Positions 1 through 5,939 of a DNA stretch of 9,477 bases are shown here, piece after piece; within the stretch, counting starts at the first letter, position 1; the number at the start of each line of letters is the position of its first letter. Both the position numbers and the translations under genes were made by a program. The stretch is from CAVOBC01 sp963693635 (GTDB lineage: Bacteria; Pseudomonadota; Gammaproteobacteria; Pseudomonadales; Azotimanducaceae): NCBI GenBank assembly GCA_963693635.1, contig CAVOBC010000168.1, positions 1 to 9,477 of the forward strand, read 5' to 3'. The notes beneath the pieces were generated by a model, which worked only from the letters and a program-made list of their open reading frames with translations, was not told the DNA's origin and searched no databases.

Positions 1-174
1 CGGTTCTACCCTGAGATTGCAAGGGCTCTAACGATGGCAGTCCGACATCTCCGTCAACACGGCGACCCCGTCGCTCTCGAGTTTACTGATGGGCCGGAGC
101 GGCCGGCAGACCGTCCCTTGGAACAAACAGTCGCAGCGGGATGTTCACCCGATCTGCCGGCGCAACATCGGTGA
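1..174 (+). other. Possible 3' end of a gene entering from the left (uncertain)
   Basis: Frame 1 is open from the first base to a TGA at 172-174, 57 codons, and it is the only plus-strand frame open over the first 82 bases. It reads RFYPEIARALTMAVRHL near its start, which could be the end of an alpha-helical protein, but I do not recognise a family. If real, its last 92 bases overlap the end of the convergent DUF429 gene in antisense, which is unusual. It may equally be a chance open frame in GC-rich DNA. Confidence 0.25.
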
Positions 175-736
175 TGAAGCCGCCGGCACTGAACGATGCG
201 AGCAGCAAAACTGCCGCATCGATGATGTCGTCTTGCGCGGCGATGCGCCGGCGAATGCTGCCACAGGCCTCGATGATGGCACCATGCCATTCAGCCGGGA
301 GCGCGCCGAGGCGCAGACGCCGCCCTTCCGGCGTACGTTTGGGCGCCAGTCGTCCGGTTGCGAACAAGCGTCGTTCAAAGCAGATCTCCGGATGGCACTC
401 GCAGAAGATGCGCCGGTACGACGGTCGTGCCTGCAGCAACTGATCAAGCTCCCGCATCTTCGGCGCAAGGTTCCACGACTGCCGGGACAAGCGCTTGCCG
501 AGCGTCCGGTGGTTGATCGCACAGGCCGTCTCGTAATCCGCCGCGTAGAGCGCTTCCCGGCACGGCACCGGAAAGATCGACGACCTGGCGAGGACGACGG
601 CGCGTGCCCGCCGGTCCAGCACACGTTCACCGTCCGGAAAACCGATCGGCATGTCGATCAACGCCCGCGACAGCGACGGCAATTTGCCAACAACCTCAGC
701 CAACGCCGCAAATGCATGTATCTGGATGCCGGACAC
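83..736 (-). CDS. DUF429 family protein (predicted RNase H-fold nuclease)
   Basis: The 217 residues match the DUF429 family, predicted to have an RNase H-like nuclease fold but of unknown role. Visible motifs are IDMPIGF (27-33, with D28), GKRLSRQSW (80-88), ECHPEICF (113-120, with E113 and E117), PKRTPEG (132-138) and an acidic DDIIDAA near the C-terminus (169-175), the likely metal-binding set. The GTG at 736 is the first usual start codon in frame, but the family's N-terminal strand is encoded upstream in the same frame: codons 790-737 read IHIGIDGCRGGWLGVWGD. That frame is open back to a TGA at 818-820 with no ATG, GTG, TTG or CTG. The gene therefore either starts at a rare codon (ATC or ATA), is reached by frameshifting from gor, or has lost or misassembled one base. 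From GTG 736 alone the protein would lack the conserved DGCRGGW motif. It lies immediately downstream of gor on the same strand. Confidence 0.85.
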   Translation of the reverse strand: MSGIQIHAFAALAEVVGKLPSLSRALIDMPIGFPDGERVLDRRARAVVLARSSIFPVPCREALYAADYETACAINHRTLGKRLSRQSWNLAPKMRELDQLLQARPSYRRIFCECHPEICFERRLFATGRLAPKRTPEGRRLRLGALPAEWHGAIIEACGSIRRRIAAQDDIIDAAVLLLASFSAGGFITDVAPADRVNIPLRLFVPRDGLPAAPAHQ

Positions 737-774
737 GTCACCCCAAACGCCGAGCCAGCCACCTCGGCAGCCGT

Positions 775-2157
775 CTATCCCGATGTGGATACGGGTTCTC
801 GCATCGTGACCAGTTCCTCAGCGGTCGTCGGGTGGATGCCGATCGTGCTGTCGAACACTTTCTTAGTAGCCCCTGCTTTCAGCGCCACCGCGATACCCTG
901 AATGATCTCACCGGCCTCGGCGCCGACCATGTGAACACCCAAGACCCGGTCAGTCGATGTCTGCACCACCATCTTCATCAGGGTTTTCTCACCGCTCCCC
1001 GACAACGTGTGCTTCATTGCCCGGAAGCCGGACTTGTACACGGTGATGTCGTCGCTAAATTGCTGTCGCGCCTCTTCCTCTGTCAGGCCAACAGTGCCGA
1101 TGTTGGGTTGGCAGAACACAGCGGTCGGCACATTCTCATAGTCCATCACCCCGGTTTCACCCAGGAACTGGTTGCGCGCAAAGACCATGGCCTCGCTGAT
1201 CGCGACCGGTGTTAACTGCATTCGATCGATCACATCGCCGAGCGCAAAGATATTTGGCACAGACGTGCGGAACTCGTCATCGACAATGATGGCGCCATTG
1301 TCCCGGGTCTCGACGGCAACGTTCTCGAGACCGATGTCCTCCACCGCCGGGTGGCGACCGGTCGCATACAAAATGAGGTCAAATGGTTCAGTGCGGCCGT
1401 CGTCAAAAGTGACTTCAAAGGATGTGCCAACCTCGCGGACTTCAGTCACCCGCGACTCGAAATGCAACATCACTCCCTTGCGCTCAAGTTCCTCAGCAAC
1501 TGTTGTGCGGACATCTCCATCGAAATGACGGAGGAATAGCGAGCCACGGTACGAAAGATGGCTCTCGACCCCAAGGCCGTTGAAGATGCCGGCAAACTCG
1601 ACCGCGATGTAACCCCCGCCCACGACGAGCGAGCGGCGCGGCAGTGCGTCCAGGAAGAAGGCTTCGTTGGATGTCAGCACATGCTCCCGTCCGGGAAAAT
1701 CAGGCACCGTTGGCCAACTGCCTGTCGCGATCAGGATACGATCAGTGGTCACACGCTGACCGTTAATCGAGATCGTGTGGGCATCTTCAATGCGAGCGCG
1801 CCCGTCAAAATGGGTCACGCCAGCGTTGTCGAGCATGCCCCGGTAGATGCCGTTCAAGCGACTAATTTCTGTATTCTTGTTGTCCCGCAGGGTAGGCCAA
1901 TCGAAGTCGGGGGACACCGCATCCCAGCCGAAACCCTCTGCGTGACGGTACTCCTCCGAGAAGTGCGAAGCGTAGACAAACAGTTTTTTGGGAACGCAGC
2001 CAACGTTGACGCAGGTGCCCCCCATGTACCGGTCCTCGGCGGTCGCGACCCGAGCGCCGTAAGTCGCACTCATACGCGCCGCACGGACGCCGCCCGAGCC
2101 TACGCCGATGACAAAGAGGTCAAAGTCGTAGTCTGATTGAATTCCACTGTCGGACAT
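775..2157 (-). CDS. gor: Glutathione-disulfide reductase
   Basis: FAD-dependent cytoplasmic enzyme that reduces glutathione disulfide to 2 GSH with NADPH. The 460-residue length is normal. The FAD-binding GVGSGG is at 18-23, and the redox-active disulfide motif GGTCVNVGCVPKK at 46-58 holds C49 and C54. A second dinucleotide motif VVGGGYIAVEFAG (178-190) is followed by YRGSLFLRHFD (203-213), whose R204 and R210 match the arginines that bind the NADPH 2'-phosphate, separating it from NADH-using lipoamide dehydrogenases. The ATGR and ALGD FAD motifs (265-268, 305-308) and the C-terminal IHPTTAEELVTM (441-452), with catalytic H442 and E447, are present. The ATG at 2157 is supported by AAGGGAG six bases upstream (2164-2170). 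Many homologues end right after VTMR; here EPVSTSG follows and overlaps the DUF429 coding frame. Substrate assignment (glutathione versus trypanothione or mycothiol) rests on family resemblance. Confidence 0.95.
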   Translation of the reverse strand: MSDSGIQSDYDFDLFVIGVGSGGVRAARMSATYGARVATAEDRYMGGTCVNVGCVPKKLFVYASHFSEEYRHAEGFGWDAVSPDFDWPTLRDNKNTEISRLNGIYRGMLDNAGVTHFDGRARIEDAHTISINGQRVTTDRILIATGSWPTVPDFPGREHVLTSNEAFFLDALPRRSLVVGGGYIAVEFAGIFNGLGVESHLSYRGSLFLRHFDGDVRTTVAEELERKGVMLHFESRVTEVREVGTSFEVTFDDGRTEPFDLILYATGRHPAVEDIGLENVAVETRDNGAIIVDDEFRTSVPNIFALGDVIDRMQLTPVAISEAMVFARNQFLGETGVMDYENVPTAVFCQPNIGTVGLTEEEARQQFSDDITVYKSGFRAMKHTLSGSGEKTLMKMVVQTSTDRVLGVHMVGAEAGEIIQGIAVALKAGATKKVFDSTIGIHPTTAEELVTMREPVSTSG

Positions 2158-2260
2158 GTCCTACTCCCTTTATCCATTCTGCAGCCATTTGACGGAGTTG
2201 GCGCAACCACCTGATCGCTCCGACGCGCCGCAACGGTACTCAAATCACGTTTCTGTTGCC

Positions 2261-2977
2261 ATGCTTTCTACGTTTGCCTTGTCGATGTTCGCTTTTGAAC
2301 CCTTTGCCTTTTTCGACCGTTTACATTTTTCGACCGTCTACAATTCTCGACTGCACACGACCGACCCCTCCTCTCCCTCCTCTCCCTCCTCTCCCTCCTC
2401 TCCCTCCTCTCCCTCCTCTCCCTCCTCTCCCTCCTCGCCCCCTCGCCCCCTCGCCAACGGATTATCGACGCACCTGACTCTACTCATTCCACATGCGCCG
2501 GGTCCGGCATTGGTGGTGACGGCTGACGTTTCCCGGCGCTCGCATGGCTTGCACGTTCAGTTCGAAATGACCGGGGACGTCGATACCATCACCTGGGACA
2601 ACCTTGGCCCCGGTCGCCATGATGAATTATGGCGCCACACCTGTTTCGAGTGTTTTTTTCGCGTCTCTGGCGCGGACCCCTACGTTGAGGTTAATGCGGC
2701 CGTCTCAGGCGGTTGGAACGCCTATCGGCTTACGCACTATCGCGCGCCGCTTGAGGCAGCAGCAGCGGTGGTCTCAATCAGGCGAACGCTCAGCGACGCG
2801 GCCGCATCCATCGCACTTGATGTAACGATGACGATAGCGCCACAACCCCTCGACGTCGGGGTCGCGGCAATCATTGAAACAGTCCCCGGTGGCGTCCACT
2901 ATTTCGCCATCGGGCACCCTGGGCCCGCCCCTGACTTCCATCATCCGGACAGCTTTCTCATCGAATTGGCAGACTGA
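2261..2977 (+). CDS. DOMON-like domain protein (start uncertain)
   Basis: The conserved region runs from about 2474 to the stop and matches the bacterial DOMON-like family: LTLLIPHAP near the start, DELWRHTCFECFF, YVEVNAAVSGGWNAYRLTHYR in two pieces (YVEVN; GGWNAYR), HYFAIGHPGPAPDFHH and a C-terminal FLIEL. DOMON folds are beta sandwiches that bind haem or sugars in other proteins; the ligand of this family is not known to me. There is no signal peptide before the domain. The start is a problem: from 2288 to 2473 the frame has no ATG, and the domain is preceded by eight Ser-Ser-Pro repeats. In-frame ATGs at 2261 and 2285 lack a ribosome-binding site; CTG at 2474 would give a compact 167-residue protein that fits the domain; ATG 2156 would overlap the start of gor on the other strand. 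I list 2261 as a conservative choice. It precedes the DUF1343 gene by 13 bases, so the two are probably co-transcribed. Confidence 0.8.
   Translation: MLSTFALSMFAFEPFAFFDRLHFSTVYNSRLHTTDPSSPSSPSSPSSPSSPSSPSSPSSPPRPLANGLSTHLTLLIPHAPGPALVVTADVSRRSHGLHVQFEMTGDVDTITWDNLGPGRHDELWRHTCFECFFRVSGADPYVEVNAAVSGGWNAYRLTHYRAPLEAAAAVVSIRRTLSDAAASIALDVTMTIAPQPLDVGVAAIIETVPGGVHYFAIGHPGPAPDFHHPDSFLIELAD
2309..2342 (+). repeat. 17-bp tandem repeat, two copies
   Basis: Two adjacent 17-base units, TTTTTCGACCGTTTACA (2309-2325) and the same with one T-to-C change (2326-2342), lie in the divergent region between gor and the DOMON-like gene. A decayed third unit may follow (ATTCTCGACTG from 2343). TACAAT at 2339-2344 looks like a plus-strand -10 box, but no good -35 stands 16-18 bases upstream, so I do not call a promoter here. 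Confidence 0.75.
2369..2440 (+). repeat. 9-bp polypyrimidine tandem repeat, eight copies
   Basis: The unit TCCTCTCCC occurs eight times in a row; seven are identical and the last reads TCCTCGCCC. Two degenerate CCCCTCG steps follow. The plus strand is pure pyrimidine across the seven identical units, a composition that can adopt triplex (H-DNA) structure. In the frame of the downstream DOMON-like gene each unit encodes Ser-Ser-Pro, and changes in copy number would keep the frame. It lies just before the conserved domain, so it is either 5' leader or a low-complexity N-terminal extension. Confidence 0.95.
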
Positions 2978-2990
2978 TAGGACAACGACT

Positions 2991-4199
2991 GTGGCACATA
3001 TCAATGGTATCGATCAGTTCCTTGCGGACCCGGCACGGCTCGCGTCGCTCGCCGGACGTCGCATCGGCCTCATCGGCCATCCTGCATCGCTCACCGCAGC
3101 CGGGCAGCACAGCCTGGACGCGCTGATCCATGCCGGTGTGCACATCACGGCGGCGTTTGGCCCCCAACACGGCATGCGCGGCGAGAAGCAGGACAACATG
3201 GTCGAGAGTAGCGACTTCGTTGATGCTCGACACGGTATCCCGGTTTACAGCCTCTACGGCGACGTCCGCCGGCCGACCCCGGCGATGCTTGATAGCTGCG
3301 ACGCCTTTGTATTCGACCTGCAGGATGTGGGCTGCCGCATCTATACCTTTATTACCACACTGCGCTACTTCGTCGAAGCCTGCGCCGCGACCGGCAAGGA
3401 CCTCATCGTTCTCGATCGCCCCAATCCGGCCGGCCGGCCCATCGACGGCCTGCGTCTGGAGCCGGGCACCGAGAGCTTTGTGGGTAGTGCGGCCTTGCCG
3501 ACCCGCCACGGCCTAACCGTCGGTGAACTGGCGGGCTGGTTCAACGATACCCTGGGGTGCGGCACCAACATCACGGTCGTGCCCATGTCCGGCTGGTCCC
3601 CCGAATCCGGGCCCGGATATGGCTGGCCCCTCACCGAAAGACCCTGGGTCAACCCAAGCCCGAATGCAGCAAGCGTGAATATGACGCGCTGCTTTCCTGG
3701 CACGGTTTTACTGGAGGGCACAGTGCTGTCCGAGGGCCGGGGAACGACCGTGCCACTTGAAGTCGTGGGTGGACCGGGCATTGATCCGACCCGGCTCCTG
3801 CACACAATGGCCGAGATAGCGCCAGAGTGGATGGCCGGCGCTCTCCTGCGGCCCTGTCACTTCGAGCCTACATTCCACAAACACAGCGGTGCCCTCTGTA
3901 GCGGCTTTCAGATTCATGCCGAGGGCACTAACTATCGACACGACCTGTTCAAACCGTTCCGGCTGATTGCGCTGACGTTGAAGGCGATCCGCGTCATCTC
4001 GCCCGGCCAACCGCTCTGGCGCGAGCATGCCTACGAGTACGAAGACGGGCGCCTGCCTATCGACGTGATCAACGGCGGTCCCGGGCTGCGGACCTGGGTG
4101 GACGATCCGGCCGCGAGCACTGCCGTCCTCGCGCAGCGTCTCGACCTCGAGGCGCAGGCGTGGCTTGCCGAACGCGAGCCCTTCCTTTTATATGAGTAG
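2991..4199 (+). CDS. DUF1343 / NamZ-family exo-beta-N-acetylmuramidase
   Basis: 402 residues from GTG 2991, the usual family length. The family (Bacillus subtilis YbbC/NamZ, glycoside hydrolase family GH171) removes N-acetylmuramic acid from non-reducing ends of peptidoglycan fragments. Family motifs appear in order: GLIGHPASLT (26-35), FGPQHG (56-61), YSLYG (86-90), FDLQDVGCRIYTFITT (108-123), VLDRPNPAGR (140-149), NPSPNAASVNMTRCFPGTVL (221-240), LEGTVLSEGRGTT (241-253) and CSGFQIH (303-309). GTG 2991 is chosen because the homology begins right after it and it follows the DOMON stop by 13 bases; AGGAC stands upstream as a weak ribosome site. An in-frame ATG at 2874 would overlap the DOMON gene and adds no recognisable sequence. 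From GTG there is no signal peptide, unlike secreted NamZ, so this protein probably acts in the cytoplasm or leaves by another route. The stop codon lies inside the first copy of a tandem repeat. Substrate is inferred from the family. Confidence 0.92.
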   Translation: MAHINGIDQFLADPARLASLAGRRIGLIGHPASLTAAGQHSLDALIHAGVHITAAFGPQHGMRGEKQDNMVESSDFVDARHGIPVYSLYGDVRRPTPAMLDSCDAFVFDLQDVGCRIYTFITTLRYFVEACAATGKDLIVLDRPNPAGRPIDGLRLEPGTESFVGSAALPTRHGLTVGELAGWFNDTLGCGTNITVVPMSGWSPESGPGYGWPLTERPWVNPSPNAASVNMTRCFPGTVLLEGTVLSEGRGTTVPLEVVGGPGIDPTRLLHTMAEIAPEWMAGALLRPCHFEPTFHKHSGALCSGFQIHAEGTNYRHDLFKPFRLIALTLKAIRVISPGQPLWREHAYEYEDGRLPIDVINGGPGLRTWVDDPAASTAVLAQRLDLEAQAWLAEREPFLLYE

Positions 4200-4261
4200 A
4201 CCAGTCTCGACTCATATGAGTAGACCAGTCTCGACGCCTTATTAGATAGACCCGTCGCGAC
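4190..4261 (+). repeat. 24-bp tandem repeat after the DUF1343 gene
   Basis: A 22-base sequence containing TGAGTAGACCAGTCTCGAC occurs identically at 4190-4211 and 4214-4235, a 24-base period. A third, diverged copy at 4242-4261 matches at 14 of 20 positions, and a fourth more decayed one may extend to about 4287. The junction holds a 12-base palindrome ACTCATATGAGT (4210-4221). The first copy supplies the last two codons and the TAG stop of the DUF1343 gene. It could be an operator array or replication-slippage product; I see no terminator T-run. Confidence 0.9.
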
Positions 4262-4299
4262 GCTTTTGTACCCAATCGGTCCCGACCACTTGTATTGAC

Positions 4300-4321
4300 A
4301 CAGTCCTGGCTGCCTGACTGT
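4300..4321. promoter_or_regulatory. Small inverted repeat upstream of the LeuB-like gene
   Basis: ACAGTC (4300-4305) and GACTGT (4316-4321) form perfect 6-base arms around a 10-base loop. A consensus-like TTGACA at 4295-4300 touches the left arm, but no -10 lies at the right distance from it. No T-run follows, so a protein-binding site is more likely than a terminator. Function unproven. Confidence 0.35.
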
Positions 4322-4330
4322 CCCGGGGCA

Positions 4331-4375
4331 GGCGGATAAACGGATAAACGAGTGGTGTACAATCCGCCGTTTTTT
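4331..4375 (+). terminator. Stem-loop with T-run: terminator or attenuator-like element
   Basis: GGCGGAT (4331-4337) pairs perfectly with ATCCGCC (4362-4368), followed after one G by six T (4370-4375). The loop is long (24 bases) and holds a second CGGAT (4341-4345) that could pair with ATCCG instead, since CGGATAAA is duplicated in tandem. It could end the DOMON-DUF1343 transcript. It also overlaps the putative -10 box of the LeuB-like gene, so part of it may simply be promoter sequence. Confidence 0.4.
4358..4363 (+). promoter_or_regulatory. Putative -10 box of the LeuB-like gene
   Basis: TACAAT is followed by CCGCC and stands 29 bases before the ATG at 4393. The expected -35 position, around 4335-4341, has only GATAAA/ATAAAC, a poor match, so an activator may be needed. 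The same 11-mer TACAATCCGCC forms the -10 region of the small membrane gene on the other strand. Predicted transcription start is about 4370. Confidence 0.5.
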
Positions 4376-4392
4376 CCCGGGGTGACACTGCC

Positions 4393-5502
4393 ATGACCAA
4401 CGCGTACAAGATTGCGATCCTCGAAGGCGATGGCATCGGACCGGAGATCATGGCGCAGGCAGTGCGCGTCTTTGACGTGCTGCAGGCGCACCGCGACGTG
4501 TCGTTCGAACTGCTGCCCGCGCCATTCGGTGCAGGTGCGTACTTTGAACACGGCAAATCCTTCCCCGACGCGACCAAAGCCGTCTGCGACGACAGCGACG
4601 CGATACTTAAGGGCCCGGTTGGACTCAGCTTCGAAGAGTCGCAGAAGATTCCGGTCGAAGAGCAAGCCGAACGCGGTGCCATCCTGCCGTTGCGTGCACG
4701 TTACAACACGTTCGCCAATTTCCGCCCAATCTTCCTGCCCGCGTCCATGGCGCACTTCTCGCCCCTCAAGCGAACCGTGATCCCGGACGGCATCGACATC
4801 ATGCTGATTCGAGAATTGGTCGGTGGCCTTTACTTTGGCGAAAAAAAACGCGGCGTTGACGCCACAGGCAACCGCTACGTGCACGAGGTGCTCGCCTACG
4901 ACGAGGTCCAGGTGCGTCAGGTGCTGAAAGTGGGGTTTGAACAAGCAGCCGCACGCAAAGGTGTCCTGCACAACATCCACAAGAGTAACGTGCTGATGTC
5001 CAGCGTGTTCTGGAACGAGATTCTCGCCGAGGTCCATGCAGACTACCCGGACATCAAAGTCGAGAATCTGCTGGTCGACGCGGCGGCAACCGCGCTGGTC
5101 CTGAACCCCGGCCAGTTTGACGTCATGGTCATGGAGAACATGTTCGGCGACATCCTGAGCGATGAGGCAGGCGGCATCCTCGGCTCGCTCGGCCTCATGC
5201 CCTCGGCATGCATCGGGCCGGAGAAGTCCTACTACGAGCCGTCCCACGGCTCGGCACCGGACATCGCCGGCAAGGGCATCGCCAATCCCTATTCGATGAT
5301 CGGTTCCGTCGCGATGATGCTGGAGATGAGTTTCAACATGAAAGCCGAGGCGGATGCCGTGTGGCAGGCGATGCAAGGCGTGTTCGGCGACGGCCTCTCA
5401 ACGGCGGATCTGTCAGAGCCGGCATCCGGCGTTACGATGGTCAGCACGGTGGAGTTTGGCGACCAGGTGATCGCAAAGCTGTCGACGCTTCTCGACGCCT
5501 GA
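4393..5502 (+). CDS. leuB: 3-isopropylmalate dehydrogenase-like enzyme (beta-decarboxylating dehydrogenase family)
   Basis: 369 residues, full length for the isocitrate/isopropylmalate dehydrogenase family, which oxidises and decarboxylates 2-hydroxy-3-carboxy acids. LeuB makes 2-oxoisocaproate in leucine synthesis. N-terminal GDGIGPEIM is at 12-20. By alignment with Thermus LeuB, R101, R111 and R140 bind substrate; Y147 and K197 are catalytic; D229, D253 and D257 hold the metal (GDILSDEAGG). HGSAPDIAGKGIANP (285-299), with D290 where NADP-dependent isocitrate dehydrogenases have Lys, indicates NAD. I98 and L99 fit the hydrophobic substrate pocket of LeuB. Less typical are ILKGPVG (71-77) in place of the usual FGSVGG and HKSNVL (196-201) in place of DKANVL, so a related substrate such as homoisocitrate, malate or tartrate is not excluded. 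No leuA, leuC or leuD is in view. ATG 4393 is supported by GGGGTGA seven bases upstream (4379-4385). Confidence 0.88.
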   Translation: MTNAYKIAILEGDGIGPEIMAQAVRVFDVLQAHRDVSFELLPAPFGAGAYFEHGKSFPDATKAVCDDSDAILKGPVGLSFEESQKIPVEEQAERGAILPLRARYNTFANFRPIFLPASMAHFSPLKRTVIPDGIDIMLIRELVGGLYFGEKKRGVDATGNRYVHEVLAYDEVQVRQVLKVGFEQAAARKGVLHNIHKSNVLMSSVFWNEILAEVHADYPDIKVENLLVDAAATALVLNPGQFDVMVMENMFGDILSDEAGGILGSLGLMPSACIGPEKSYYEPSHGSAPDIAGKGIANPYSMIGSVAMMLEMSFNMKAEADAVWQAMQGVFGDGLSTADLSEPASGVTMVSTVEFGDQVIAKLSTLLDA

Positions 5503-5542
5503 TGGCCTGAGCCGCGGACACGCTACTGCCGTCCTGGGCCGC

Positions 5543-5583
5543 GTCAGTGGCGGTCCCTTAACTGACAGCTCTTTACTGACAGC
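5543..5583. repeat. Inverted and direct repeats after the LeuB-like gene
   Basis: ACTGACAGC occurs at 5561-5569 and 5575-5583 (14-base period). GTCAGT at 5543-5548 can pair with the ACTGAC of either copy, giving alternative 6-base stems 41 bases past the LeuB stop. The run after the first stem (AGCTCTTT) is only weakly T-rich, so a terminator is possible but not convincing. Confidence 0.4.
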
Positions 5584-5657
5584 CAGGGAATTCAGAAGCG
5601 GCGGACGAAGCAAAAAAGAGACGGAAGAGAACCCTGAGGAAGCGGCGACGCGAAGCG

Positions 5658-5828
5658 TCAGGCGGCCAGCGTACTGATCAGGCTCGCCATGATCACGAGC
5701 ATGGATGCCCAGCCCCATCCGATGAACAGCCACATCGGCGGAACCTGTTCAAACAGGTGGCCGAGGACGTTGACCAACGAGTCGACCAGAAAGAACTTCA
5801 GGACCGCCATTACGGTTTTCTTGATCAT
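5658..5828 (-). CDS. Small hydrophobic membrane protein, 56 residues
   Basis: ATG 5828 to TGA 5658 encodes 56 residues beginning MIKKTVMAVLKFFLVDSL and ending SMLVIMASLISTLAA. The basic start MIKK followed by a hydrophobic first segment (about 6-25), a short EQVPP linker and a Trp-rich second hydrophobic segment (about 32-54, containing MWLFIGWGWASM) suggests two membrane-spanning helices, or one plus an amphipathic helix, in the inner membrane. A weak ribosome site (CAGGCAG) lies just before the ATG, and a good promoter (TTGATG-16-TACAAT) stands 34-61 bases upstream. It follows the DUF3806 gene on the same strand after 111 bases. I do not recognise a family. The promoter, positive-inside N-terminus and consistent hydrophobicity argue that it is real. 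Confidence 0.65.
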   Translation of the reverse strand: MIKKTVMAVLKFFLVDSLVNVLGHLFEQVPPMWLFIGWGWASMLVIMASLISTLAA

Positions 5829-5861
5829 GTCTGCCTGTTGCTGAGTGTCGGATGCGGGCGG

Positions 5862-5889
5862 ATTGTAACTGAATTTCCGGTTCCATCAA
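5862..5889 (-). promoter_or_regulatory. Sigma-70-type promoter for the small membrane protein
   Basis: On the minus strand TTGATG (5889-5884), a 16-base spacer and TACAAT (5867-5862) match the -35 and -10 consensus closely. Transcription would begin near 5855, leaving a leader of about 27 bases before the ATG at 5828. It lies between the DUF3806 stop and the small gene, so the latter can be expressed on its own. Confidence 0.65.
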
Positions 5890-5939
5890 TCCCATGGGCA
5901 GGTGTCCGGCGGACCACGACGGTGAGATACGTCGTGCCA

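Noticed and set aside
89..901. A 270-codon plus-strand open frame across the DUF429 gene
   Set aside because: It is antisense to a gene with clear family motifs, shows no recognisable domain, and is the expected long shadow frame in GC-rich DNA.
1558..2136. A 192-codon plus-strand open frame inside gor
   Set aside because: Antisense to a fully conserved glutathione reductase; no domain or ribosome site.
2874..2990. ATG 2874 as the start of the DUF1343 gene
   Set aside because: It would overlap the DOMON-like gene by over 100 bases, and the added residues look like an out-of-frame reading of that gene.
2958..3509. A 183-codon minus-strand open frame inside the DUF1343 gene
   Set aside because: Antisense to a conserved gene and without protein-like motifs.
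4190..4261. A CRISPR-like array
   Set aside because: Copies are almost contiguous with 2-6 bases between them, there are no spacers, and no cas genes are present.
4069..5376. A 435-codon minus-strand open frame opposite the LeuB-like gene
   Set aside because: It is His- and Arg-rich without a domain and mirrors the codon bias of the conserved plus-strand gene.
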